Assembly: GCF_026646375.1 (NCBI RefSeq)
Contig: NZ_JAIPPU010000011.1
Coordinates: 1 to 64,000, forward strand
Length of the DNA: 64,000 nucleotides
Source: Acetobacterium wieringae
GTDB taxonomy: Bacteria > Bacillota > Clostridia > Eubacteriales > Eubacteriaceae
Reading direction: 5' to 3'
Shown in pieces: positions 8,706 to 16,605 of this stretch. The notes beneath the pieces are model-generated. The model did not search any database. It was not told the origin of the DNA and worked only from the letters and a program-made list of their open reading frames with translations. The position numbers and the translations under genes are program-made. Numbering within the stretch: the stretch's first letter is position 1; each line of letters begins with the position of its first letter.

Positions 8706-10415
8706 ATGAAAAATTTAAAAAAAGACGATGAAAACGGAACAGTGGCTGCCGGAAATGATTATGATGTGATTGTCGTCGGTGCCGGGATTGCCGGTTTGAC
8801 CAGTGCTGCCTATACCGCCAAAGCCGGTTTTACGACCCTGCTCTGTGAAAAAAGCGAAAAGGCCGGAGGCCTGGTGGGGAGCTTCAGCCGCCAGGGCTTT
8901 ACCTTTGATGCCGGGATCCGGGCCTTTGAAAACTCCGGCATTGTTTTTCCGATGCTAGCGCAGCTGGGAATTGATCTGGAGTTTGTTAATAATCCGGTGG
9001 TGATCGGCATTGAAGATGTCCAGATGACCTTAACCGGGGTGGATAGTCTGGCTGCTTATGCTGCCATGCTGAGTGTGAAATTTCCCGACAATCAAGCCGA
9101 AATTGCTGCCATTATCAGCGAAATCCGTAAAGTAACCGGTTATATGGAGGTCCTTTACGGCATTGAAAACCCACTGTTTATGGATCTGACCAGGGACAAG
9201 GACTATCTGTTTAAAACGCTGCTGCCGTGGTTGCTTAAATACCAGGTGAATATCCGCAAAGCCCAGAAACTCAGTGAACCGATTGAGAATTATTTGCGGC
9301 GCTTTACCAAAAACCAGGCGCTGATCGATGTCATTATCCAGCATTTTTTTGAAAAGATGCCGACTTTTTTTGCCCTCAGTTATTTTGGTTTATACAGCGA
9401 TTACAGCTACCCCATCGGTGGCACCGGGCGGCTGGTCACCGCGCTGAGTGACTTTATTGCCGCCCATCAGGGCGAGCTGGCTTTGAGCACTGAGATCAGC
9501 CAGATCGATCTCCACGCCCGACAGGTGACCACCCGGGATGGCCGCCGCTTCGGTTATCGGGAACTGATCTGGTGCGGCGATATGAAGGCTCTTTATAACG
9601 CCGTTGATTTAGGGAAATCGGGGGAACTCAGTCAGCAGGTCCGGGAACAGCAACAAAAGATCAATGAAAACCGCGGCGGCGATTCGATTTTGACCCTCTA
9701 CCTGGGGGTTGATCTGGCGCCATCTTATTTTGCCCAGCGTTGCGGGCCCCATTGCTTTTATACCCCCAGTAAAGCCGGGCTTTCGGCGATCCAGTCAGAA
9801 CCCTGGCAGGCTCTGCTGGCGGATCCGGGGCTGACGGCGACGAAAAAACAGACCGGCTTGGAAGACTGGATCCGGGAATATCTGGCCCTGACTACCTACG
9901 AGATTTCCTGCCCGGTGCTCCGGGATCCAGCCCTGGCCCCGGCCGGGAAAACCGGGGTGATTGTCAGCACCCTAATGGATTACCGGTTGGTTAAAGCTAT
10001 TGCTGAGGCGGGCTGGTATCCGGCCTTTAAAGCCCGATGCGAAGAGCAGATCCTGACAGTGCTGGAAAACAGCGTTTTTCCCGGCGTGACCGGACAGGTT
10101 GAACTGCGCTTCAGTTCGACCCCCTTGACGATTGAGCGGCTCACCGGGAATCTGGGCGGAGCCATTACCGGTTGGGCCTTTCGCGATGAGGCGAGTGCCG
10201 GAAAATTGCCGGCGGTCAACCAGTTTCGCAAAATTGCCAAAACCATTGCGACCCCGCTACCCCATATTTATCAGGCCGGCCAATGGACCTTCAGTCCCTC
10301 AGGCCTGCCGGTCTCGATCCTGACCGGCAAGCTGGCGGCGGATGGGGTGATCAAGCGGCTCGAAAAACAGGGTCGAGCGGGACTGACCGGTGACGATTCG
10401 GGAGTCCGACGATGA
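8706..10415 (+). CDS. Second CrtI-family (carotenoid desaturase/oxidase-like) flavoprotein
   Basis: A 569-residue FAD oxidoreductase with the dinucleotide motif VVGAGIAGLTSAAY, a CEKSEKAGG turn and a C-terminal FAD motif around AGQWTFSPSGLP. It lacks the Cys-rich extension of its upstream neighbour. The start at 8706 is preferred because GGAGGTGG lies before it; the in-frame ATG at 8691 would swallow that site. It begins 15 bases after the upstream gene and its TGA overlaps the ATG of the glycosyltransferase (ATGA). By context it should desaturate or oxidise an isoprenoid chain, as CrtN or CrtP do in the staphyloxanthin pathway; which of these is not resolvable by eye. Confidence 0.83.
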   Translation: MKNLKKDDENGTVAAGNDYDVIVVGAGIAGLTSAAYTAKAGFTTLLCEKSEKAGGLVGSFSRQGFTFDAGIRAFENSGIVFPMLAQLGIDLEFVNNPVVIGIEDVQMTLTGVDSLAAYAAMLSVKFPDNQAEIAAIISEIRKVTGYMEVLYGIENPLFMDLTRDKDYLFKTLLPWLLKYQVNIRKAQKLSEPIENYLRRFTKNQALIDVIIQHFFEKMPTFFALSYFGLYSDYSYPIGGTGRLVTALSDFIAAHQGELALSTEISQIDLHARQVTTRDGRRFGYRELIWCGDMKALYNAVDLGKSGELSQQVREQQQKINENRGGDSILTLYLGVDLAPSYFAQRCGPHCFYTPSKAGLSAIQSEPWQALLADPGLTATKKQTGLEDWIREYLALTTYEISCPVLRDPALAPAGKTGVIVSTLMDYRLVKAIAEAGWYPAFKARCEEQILTVLENSVFPGVTGQVELRFSSTPLTIERLTGNLGGAITGWAFRDEASAGKLPAVNQFRKIAKTIATPLPHIYQAGQWTFSPSGLPVSILTGKLAADGVIKRLEKQGRAGLTGDDSGVRR

Positions 10416-11329
10416 TTGTGGTCGGAGTCATGATTTGGCTGGGACTGGCGGCCAGTTGGCTGCTTTTTTATCGTTTCCCCGGACTGGAGCGAGGTGATCC
10501 CCAAGACCGGGGCAACCAAATACCCCGGCTGTCGATTATCATCCCAGCCCGGAACGAAGAACAGAACCTGGCCTTATTGTTGGGCGATTTAAGAAATCAA
10601 ACACTCGAGATTCACGAAATTATCTGTATCGATGACGGTTCTACCGATCAAACCGCCCGCATCGCCACCGCTGCTGGGGCCCGGCTGATTACCTCAGCTC
10701 CGCGACCAGCCGGCTGGCTGGGCAAGTCCTGGGCCTGCCAGCAGGGCGGGGAAGCGGCCACCGGGACGCTGCTGTTATTTCTGGACGCCGATGTACGGCT
10801 GAGTCCGACCGGAATTGACAAATTGTTAAAGGCTCATCAAAAAACCGGTCGGGTGATCTCAGTGATGCCCTATCATCAGATTGAGAACAGAACCGAGGCC
10901 TTGTCGCTATTCTTTAATTGCATCCAGATGGGGGCCAATGGTCTGGGCTTGCCAGCGAGGCGTGGTAAAAACAAGTCAGCCAATCCTTATCAGATTGGCC
11001 TCTATGGTCCGGTGATCTTGATCAGTCAGGCTGATTACCAGGCGGTCGGCGGTCATGCCGCGATTAGAGACAGCATCGTCGATGATATGGCCCTGGGTCA
11101 AAAACTCCGCGAAAAAGACATTCCCTTTGCATTGTTTATGGGGGATCACGACGTTTCCTATCGGATGTACCGCGGCGGGTTGCGGCAGCTGGTTCAGGGC
11201 TGGACCAAAAATCAGGCCGCCGGGGTGGCGAAAACACCGCTGCTGATTCTAGTACTGGTCTTTTTCTGGATCACCGCGGTGGCCTCGGCGCCGCTTTATC
11301 TGGTTCTTAATCTGGTTGGGCAGCAGTAG
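10412..11329 (+). CDS. CrtQ-like glycosyltransferase family 2, interrupted by in-frame TAG
   Basis: A family-2 glycosyltransferase: N-terminal membrane helix, IIPARNEEQN, IDDGSTD and LFLDADV (DxD) nucleotide-sugar motifs, then a hydrophobic segment just before a TAG stop. The next sense codons are in the same frame, and the ORF resumes with a membrane segment and a conserved-looking tail up to 11542 (listed separately). Read through, the product would be about 376 residues, the usual length of CrtQ. The codons before the stop are CAG CAG, so a single C-to-T change of a third CAG would explain it. CrtQ proteins glycosylate diaponeurosporenoate-type carotenoid acids. The catalytic half is intact, so partial function is possible. 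Confidence 0.8.
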   Translation: MIVVGVMIWLGLAASWLLFYRFPGLERGDPQDRGNQIPRLSIIIPARNEEQNLALLLGDLRNQTLEIHEIICIDDGSTDQTARIATAAGARLITSAPRPAGWLGKSWACQQGGEAATGTLLLFLDADVRLSPTGIDKLLKAHQKTGRVISVMPYHQIENRTEALSLFFNCIQMGANGLGLPARRGKNKSANPYQIGLYGPVILISQADYQAVGGHAAIRDSIVDDMALGQKLREKDIPFALFMGDHDVSYRMYRGGLRQLVQGWTKNQAAGVAKTPLLILVLVFFWITAVASAPLYLVLNLVGQQ

Positions 11330-11344
11330 CTCGGGGCCGGGATA

Positions 11345-11542
11345 ATGGCCGCGTGCTATGGCATCTGGGTGCTGGAGCTGATCCGCATCGCCCGGCATAT
11401 CGGCAGTTTTTCAGTGATGGACATCGTCTGTTATCCACTGTTACTGCTGTTTTATCTGGCGATCTTTTTACGGTCGCTGGTTAAAAGAGTCTTGGGTCGC
11501 CCGGTGATCTGGAAAGACCGGGAAATTCGTTTGGATAAATAG
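11345..11542 (+). pseudogene. Detached C-terminal membrane part of the CrtQ-like glycosyltransferase
   Basis: This 65-codon stretch is in the same frame as the glycosyltransferase upstream, separated only by TAG and five sense codons. It carries two hydrophobic segments and a basic tail ending RPVIWKDREI, as expected for the C-terminal membrane part of CrtQ-like enzymes. No clear ribosome binding site precedes its ATG, so it is better explained as the rest of an interrupted gene than as an independent one. Confidence 0.65.
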
Positions 11543-11555
11543 AGAGGAGCAGCGC

Positions 11556-12038
11556 ATGCAAATTATATTTCTGCCCCATGGACTGACCATTATGCTGTGT
11601 TTTATCGTCTGGCCGATCCTTCAGGTAAGCGCGGCCCTGCTCTGCACCCGCCTGCCGGATCGTTTTTTTGACTACGCCGCCTGGTTCTACCGGGCCCATC
11701 GCTGGGAAAACGACGGCGAGCTCTATGAAAAGTGGTTGCGGGTGCGGCGCTGGAAAAAATACCTGCCGGATGGCGGCTCGCTGGTGAAAGGCGGCTTTGA
11801 AAAGAAAAAGCTGGTCAGTTTTTCAAAAGATAATCTCGACAAATACCTGCTGGAATCCTGCCGGGCCGAAATGATCCACTGGCTGGCGATTCTGCCCTTC
11901 TGGGTGTTCGGCTTTTTTACGCCACCGATCGTGATTCTTTATATGCTGATCTATGCCCTGGCCATCAACATGCCCTGTATCATTGCCCAACGCTATAACC
12001 GGCCGCGGATTGTCCGGATTGTGACGCGGCGGGGGTGA
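11556..12038 (+). CDS. crtO: CrtO-like glycosyl-diaponeurosporenoate acyltransferase
   Basis: A 160-residue membrane protein with N-terminal and two C-terminal hydrophobic segments and a central basic region containing WENDGELYEKWLRVRRWKK, KYLPDGG and ESCRAEMIHW, the pattern of the small CrtO acyltransferases (about 165 residues). CrtO adds a fatty acyl chain to the sugar of a glycosylated C30 carotenoid acid. GAGGAG precedes the ATG. It is the last gene of the operon and follows the broken CrtQ-like gene by 13 bases. Its presence is the best argument that the operon makes an acylated glyco-carotenoid. Confidence 0.82.
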   Translation: MQIIFLPHGLTIMLCFIVWPILQVSAALLCTRLPDRFFDYAAWFYRAHRWENDGELYEKWLRVRRWKKYLPDGGSLVKGGFEKKKLVSFSKDNLDKYLLESCRAEMIHWLAILPFWVFGFFTPPIVILYMLIYALAINMPCIIAQRYNRPRIVRIVTRRG

Positions 12039-12139
12039 GTAGCCGTTTATCTTCAAGGTTGTGATGAACTGAGATTAAAGTTGACAGATAAACCAGAAAC
12101 AGATACGATAAAAGTCTGAAGAATGAGGATGGTAAGCAG

Positions 12140-13183
12140 ATGAATACGAATCGAAAATTGCTATATAAAATTGTACAATTAGTTAGTGTTGTCATATTGG
12201 GGATTGTGCTGTTTAATATTTTCCAGCTGGTGGACATTATCCAGGGAACCGGACGGGTGATCAACTATACCGGGATTATCCGTGGCGGCACCCAGCGACT
12301 GGTTAAGCTGGAAACCAACGGCATCCCCAAGGATGATCTGATGCTATATCTGGACGGAATTCTCAATGAGCTCCAGACCGGGCAAGGACAGTACGATCTG
12401 GATAAACTGGACGACATTCCCTATCTTGAAAAGCTCTCGGAGCTGAATGATTATTGGGATGAGTTGCAGACAGAAATTATGATCTATCGGAGCGATCCGG
12501 GCAACAAGGAGAAAGTCGTTCAGATGAGTGAAACCTATTTTAATATGGCCAACGACGTGGTCGGAACGGCAGAATTTTATCTGGAACAAAAAACAAAAGT
12601 TCTCACCAGCCTGGAATTGGTGATGGTTATGCTATTGGGGCTGTTAGTTGTGATTGCGCTGCAGCAGACGATAACAGAAATCCAGCTGCTCAGAAAAAAT
12701 AAAGAGCTGGCGACCGCGGCTTATTATGATAAACCAACCGGATTGCCCGGGCGACGGAGCTGTGAAGAGCAAATCTGGATCCCCATGGATCGAAAAGAAG
12801 GCCCTTATTGTATGGTGATGTTTGACCTTAATAACCTGAAGTGTATCAATGACAGTTACGGTCATAGTGCCGGAGATGTTCTGATCAAGGATTTTGCGGA
12901 TATCTTAAATCATTTGACCAATGAAAACGTGTTTGTTGGCCGTTATGGTGGGGATGAATTTATTATGATTGTCAAAAAGCATACTGAGGAACAAATCGAG
13001 CAGCTGTTAAAGGAGATCGAGCTGGCGACGATCCGGTATAATCATAAGTCAGACCAACTGAAAATCCAATACGCCGTTGGTTATGAATATGGCGGTGACT
13101 CACTCCCACAGATGCTGGAAAAAGCCGATGAAAAAATGTATTTAAATAAAACTGCAGCTAAAGCTGACACCAATGATTTGTAG
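12140..13183 (+). CDS. Membrane-bound diguanylate cyclase (GGDEF)
   Basis: A 347-residue protein with a transmembrane helix at about 8-30, an extracytoplasmic sensor region of about 120 residues, a second helix near 155-178, and a GGDEF domain to the C-terminus. The active-site loop reads GRYGGDEF, so cyclase activity is expected. No RxxD inhibitory site lies five residues before the signature. Sixteen bases separate it from the Crp/Fnr gene downstream, so the two probably share a transcript. Confidence 0.9.
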   Translation: MNTNRKLLYKIVQLVSVVILGIVLFNIFQLVDIIQGTGRVINYTGIIRGGTQRLVKLETNGIPKDDLMLYLDGILNELQTGQGQYDLDKLDDIPYLEKLSELNDYWDELQTEIMIYRSDPGNKEKVVQMSETYFNMANDVVGTAEFYLEQKTKVLTSLELVMVMLLGLLVVIALQQTITEIQLLRKNKELATAAYYDKPTGLPGRRSCEEQIWIPMDRKEGPYCMVMFDLNNLKCINDSYGHSAGDVLIKDFADILNHLTNENVFVGRYGGDEFIMIVKKHTEEQIEQLLKEIELATIRYNHKSDQLKIQYAVGYEYGGDSLPQMLEKADEKMYLNKTAAKADTNDL

Positions 13184-13199
13184 ATGAAAGGCAGGCACA

Positions 13200-13862
13200 A
13201 TGGAGCTGCAATATTATTTTGCCGATGATTTTTCGGCGTTTGAAGATTATTTCGCCGGGATTAAAAAAACGGTTCGACGCTACCTTAAAAACGAGCCGGT
13301 TAACGGCTTTGGCGAGCCCCTCGATGAGATGTACTACATTACCTCCGGAACCATGTCGGGCTCCTTTATTCATGAATCCGGGAACGTCAAGACGTCATCG
13401 TTTTATGGTAAGGGTTATCTGGCGCCGCTGTATTTTCCGGGCGAGATTGAGATGATGCGGTCTTTTGCCTTTACGGCAGTCACCGATCTGGAAGTGTTTG
13501 TCTTTAATCGGATCGGCTTTGAGCGGTATGTTAATTCCAATCCGGATCTGAATATGGCGATGTATCGGGCTTATATCAAACTGGTCTCGCTCAATGGTCA
13601 GGAACTGGCCAACCAGTTATTTTCCACCGGCATGGAGAAGATCTGCAATTTTTTTTATATCTATTTAAAAAACACCAATGATCATGATCAGCGAATTCCC
13701 TTTTCCCAGCAGGCGATTGCCGAATTCGTGGGACTGAATCGGGCCAATGTGGCCAAGTATTTAAAGATTCTCCGGGAGGAGCAGATCATTGATACCCGGC
13801 GAAACCAGATTTTTATTATAAACATGGAAAAATTGCGACAATTTTGCTCACAAACCATTTAG
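13200..13862 (+). CDS. Crp/Fnr family transcription regulator
   Basis: A 220-residue regulator: cyclic-nucleotide-binding-like beta barrel at about 10-115, a long dimerisation helix, and a winged helix with recognition region QQAIAEFVGLNRANVAKYLKIL (residues about 165-190; key residues R and N in the NRANV turn). No cysteine cluster of the Fnr type is seen. It follows the diguanylate cyclase within 16 bases and is closed by a terminator. Effector unknown. Confidence 0.88.
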   Translation: MELQYYFADDFSAFEDYFAGIKKTVRRYLKNEPVNGFGEPLDEMYYITSGTMSGSFIHESGNVKTSSFYGKGYLAPLYFPGEIEMMRSFAFTAVTDLEVFVFNRIGFERYVNSNPDLNMAMYRAYIKLVSLNGQELANQLFSTGMEKICNFFYIYLKNTNDHDQRIPFSQQAIAEFVGLNRANVAKYLKILREEQIIDTRRNQIFIINMEKLRQFCSQTI

Positions 13863-13897
13863 ATAATCTTAAAAATATAAAAGTTTACAAAAAAACC

Positions 13898-13935
13898 GCC
13901 CTTATGTCTTTTGCGAGACAGAAGGGCTGTTTAGA
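13898..13935 (+). terminator. Terminator after the GGDEF-Crp operon
   Basis: A 12-bp stem with one mismatch (13898-13909 with 13916-13927) and a TTTGCG loop is followed by a T-rich stretch. The rest of the gap to 14094 shows no gene. Confidence 0.75.
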
Positions 13936-14094
13936 TTTTGCTATGATGTCGCTAGAGCTGTAAACCTTTAACGGTCAATCAGGCAAAATTACTTTTGCTT
14001 AAAAATAAAAGAAAGTGATTCGTTAACTGCATCCGATGTGGCCGTTTGATGATGCGTCTGGTCATTTTAAAATAAATTTACATGGAGGAACAAA

Positions 14095-15480
14095 ATGAGT
14101 GATGTTTTAGCCTTGCAACAAAAACGCAGTCAACTGTACCGTGATTTCTATGCCAATACCATTCCCGAGCGGATGCCGATTGGGATCACCCTGCCCCAGC
14201 ATCTGGTGGCCGAATATGGGGGTCAGAATCTGTTTGATTTTCAGTTTAACTATGCGCTTTTGGCCGATCCGGCCCGCGACCTGTGCAAAAAAATCTATTC
14301 GGATTCCTGTCCGGTGGCTCCGGCTAATTTTTTGCTGTCCCGGACGCCGTCGATGTATCAGCTCTATGGTTCCCAGTCCTTTGTGATGGGTAATGGCGGT
14401 TTTGTCCAACATCCGGAGGTGGTCGGGATGCTGGCTGATGAATACCCCCAGTTGATTGACAACCCCTTTGATTTTCTGGTTGAGACGGTGATTCCCCGAC
14501 AGCATAAAAACCTCGATCCCAAGAATCCCCTGATCATGGCAACTGCCATTCAGATGGGCAAGCAGGCGCTTACAAATGACGAAATGGCCTTTCTGCCGAC
14601 ATTTTTTGAACTGATCCAGACTCATGGCTATTATCCCGGCAGTCCGCTTGGCTCCTTTAATTTTACCGAAGCCCCACTGGATTTTATTGCTGATCAGCTG
14701 CGCAGTTTTTCCGGCATCAGCATGGATGTCCGCCGACATAAAAGCCAGCTTCAGGAAGCGGCTGACGCCGTGATGCCATTGCTCTTTCATTGGGGATTGC
14801 CGGGGAATATTAATCCCCAGGGCTCGGTCTTTATACCGCTGCATATGCCGACCTTTATGCGGGAAAAGGATTTTGTGGAAATCTACCTGCCGTCCTATCA
14901 AACGATGCTTAAGCAGTTTGCGGCGGTGGGGGCCCGTCCCAATATGTTCTGCGAACACGACTGGAGCCGTTATCTGGATATTCTAGAGTCAGAAATTCCG
15001 GCGGGTTGCCAGCTGGCTTTTGAATATGGAGACCCCCAGACCATTAAAGATAAGCTGGGTAAAAAATTCCTGCTGACTGGCTTATTCCCCAGCGCCGCAT
15101 TAAAGACCGATACCCCGGCCCAGATTGTTGACCGGGCCAAGGCGTTTCTGGATATCATGCTGCCTGGCGGCGGTTATATTTTTGGTTTTGATAAAAACCC
15201 ACTGACCTTAAAGGAAGTAAACCTCGACACCCTGGCGGCGCTGACCGAATTTATCCGGGATTACGCAACCTATAAAAACCCCGGGGATACTTTTGGTACA
15301 CCGCTTAACAGTGAAGGTTTTGTTTTTGATGAAAACCAGGTACCAAAGCCGCAGTCACGATACCTGTTTGATTGGGACAGCTTTAAACAAAAATATCCGC
15401 TGACCCCGGATTTTGCCCGGGCCAATTTTGAACGGTTCAGCAAGGAAACCTTTGATTTTTACATGAATCTGCTGATATAA
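14095..15480 (+). CDS. URO-D-fold methyltransferase-like protein
   Basis: A 461-residue member of the uroporphyrinogen decarboxylase superfamily, which in acetogens includes substrate:corrinoid methyltransferases (MT-I) of O-demethylase systems. It is longer than MtaA/MtbA-type members. Possible metal-site residues lie in FCEHDW (near residue 286) and FEYGDP (near 308). A clear RBS (ATGGAGGAAC) precedes the ATG. The partner 30 bases downstream is an MtrH-type methyltetrahydrofolate methyltransferase, so it probably brings in methyl groups from a methylated substrate. True haem-pathway URO-D is unlikely given this partner. Substrate unknown. Confidence 0.8.
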   Translation: MSDVLALQQKRSQLYRDFYANTIPERMPIGITLPQHLVAEYGGQNLFDFQFNYALLADPARDLCKKIYSDSCPVAPANFLLSRTPSMYQLYGSQSFVMGNGGFVQHPEVVGMLADEYPQLIDNPFDFLVETVIPRQHKNLDPKNPLIMATAIQMGKQALTNDEMAFLPTFFELIQTHGYYPGSPLGSFNFTEAPLDFIADQLRSFSGISMDVRRHKSQLQEAADAVMPLLFHWGLPGNINPQGSVFIPLHMPTFMREKDFVEIYLPSYQTMLKQFAAVGARPNMFCEHDWSRYLDILESEIPAGCQLAFEYGDPQTIKDKLGKKFLLTGLFPSAALKTDTPAQIVDRAKAFLDIMLPGGGYIFGFDKNPLTLKEVNLDTLAALTEFIRDYATYKNPGDTFGTPLNSEGFVFDENQVPKPQSRYLFDWDSFKQKYPLTPDFARANFERFSKETFDFYMNLLI

Positions 15481-15510
15481 TGGAGAAAACAGACAAAAAG
15501 GAGAAATGCA

Positions 15511-16317
15511 GTGATTATTATCGGAGAAAAAATTAACGGGAGCATTCCGGTGGTGAAGGCAGCCATCGAAAAACGGGATGCCGCTTTTATCGCTGACCGG
15601 GCCATCAAGCAGGCCGAAGCGGGAGCGGATTTTATTGATATATGTGCCAGCACTGCGCCGGAAGAGGAGATCAAAACGCTACAGTGGCTGATAGCGGTGG
15701 TGCAGGATGCGGTGGACACGCCGCTGTGTATTGACAGCCCCAATCCCCGGGCCATTGAAGCCGTATTTAAAGATGCCAACAAACCGGGGATGATCAATTC
15801 GATTTCCGAAGAAGGAGACAAGTGCGAGATCCTGTTGCCTTTGCTGGCCGGAAATAGTTGGGAAGTGGTTGGCTTAACCTGTGACAACAAGGGAATTCCC
15901 TGTGATCTGGAAACCAAGCTGGCAATCACCGGCCGGATGGTGGAAAAGGCTGATAAACTGGGGATCACCCCGGATCGGATTCATATTGATCCCTGCGTGA
16001 TGGCCCTGTCCACCGATAACAATGCCCTGGTCAACCTGGGCAACGAAATCAGAGCCATCAAGGCACTCTATCCGACCATCCACGTTACCGGGGCGATCAG
16101 TAATATTTCCTTTGGTTTACCGGTACGACCGCTACTGAATAAAACGGCCATGGCCTTTGCCATGGAAGCGGGGATGGATTCGGCGGTGCTGGATCCGACA
16201 AACCGGGAAATGATGGGCACCATCTTCGCCACCTATGCCCTGATGGGACAGGATAAGCACTGTCGCAAATACAGCAAAGCCTATCGGGCCGGGATCATCG
16301 GGCCGGTGGGGCAGTAG
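15511..16317 (+). CDS. MtrH-type methyltetrahydrofolate:corrinoid methyltransferase (MT-II)
   Basis: A 268-residue pterin-binding TIM-barrel protein (DHPS-like, MtrH/AcsE/MT-II family). Motifs are IIIGEKING at the N-terminus, GADFIDICAS, CIDSPN, INSIS, and HVTGAISNISFGLP. The start is GTG at 15511 with AAAAGGAG upstream. It transfers methyl groups from a corrinoid protein to tetrahydrofolate. Two close paralogues lie at 41398 and 45965. Unlike those, this pair has no corrinoid protein beside it, so it must use one made elsewhere, perhaps one of the four in the 39-52 kb region. Confidence 0.88.
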   Translation: MIIIGEKINGSIPVVKAAIEKRDAAFIADRAIKQAEAGADFIDICASTAPEEEIKTLQWLIAVVQDAVDTPLCIDSPNPRAIEAVFKDANKPGMINSISEEGDKCEILLPLLAGNSWEVVGLTCDNKGIPCDLETKLAITGRMVEKADKLGITPDRIHIDPCVMALSTDNNALVNLGNEIRAIKALYPTIHVTGAISNISFGLPVRPLLNKTAMAFAMEAGMDSAVLDPTNREMMGTIFATYALMGQDKHCRKYSKAYRAGIIGPVGQ

Positions 16318-16333
16318 CACTAACCGATAAAAA

Positions 16334-16377
16334 AATACCGGATCGTGGCTAAACGCCGCAATCCGGTATTTTTTTAA
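16334..16377 (+). terminator. Terminator after the 14-16 kb methyltransferase pair
   Basis: A perfect 10-bp stem AATACCGGAT with ATCCGGTATT around a 16-base loop is followed by seven T residues. Confidence 0.88.
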
Positions 16378-16406
16378 CCCGACGATCAGCAAGCGGATTA
16401 AATTTA

Positions 16407-16436
16407 TTGGATAAATGACTTAAAGTGTTATATAAT
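16407..16436 (+). promoter_or_regulatory. Probable sigmaA promoter of the S41 protease gene
   Basis: TTGGAT, an 18-base spacer and a consensus TATAAT at 16431-16436. Transcription would start near 16443, giving a leader of about 160 bases before the ATG at 16606. Confidence 0.55.
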
Positions 16437-16454
16437 AACCTTAATTTAAACTCG

Positions 16455-16585
16455 GCGGAAAACCTGTAATCGCAAAATGAGTGAGCTTTATTATCGTAAC
16501 AGGGCTCGTGGCTCGTCGGTTAAAAAAAGAAACCGTCAAGCGCTGAAATTTTGCTGTTGAAGGCTGCAGTCTCGGGGATTTCCGC
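16455..16585 (+). promoter_or_regulatory. Structured 5' leader, riboswitch-like, class not recognised
   Basis: A perfect 7-bp closing stem, GCGGAAA (16455-16461) with TTTCCGC (16579-16585), encloses CCTGT/ACAGG (16463-16467 with 16499-16503), then a hairpin CGGTT/AACCG (16517-16521 with 16531-16535). The layout is a multi-branch junction. The closing stem ends nine bases before the AAAGGAG ribosome binding site of the protease gene. I compared it from memory with common riboswitch classes and found no match. Confidence 0.45.
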
Positions 16586-16605
16586 AAGCTTTGAAAGGAG
16601 TTCTT

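Noticed and set aside
11327-11329. TAG as pyrrolysine in the glycosyltransferase
   Set aside because: Pyrrolysine is known in methylamine methyltransferases, not in this family, and no pyl genes are in the window; a nonsense change is simpler. Kept as an option to test only.
14107-14958. 283-residue minus-strand ORF opposite the URO-D gene
   Set aside because: Antisense shadow; no RBS or domain, and the plus-strand gene has both.
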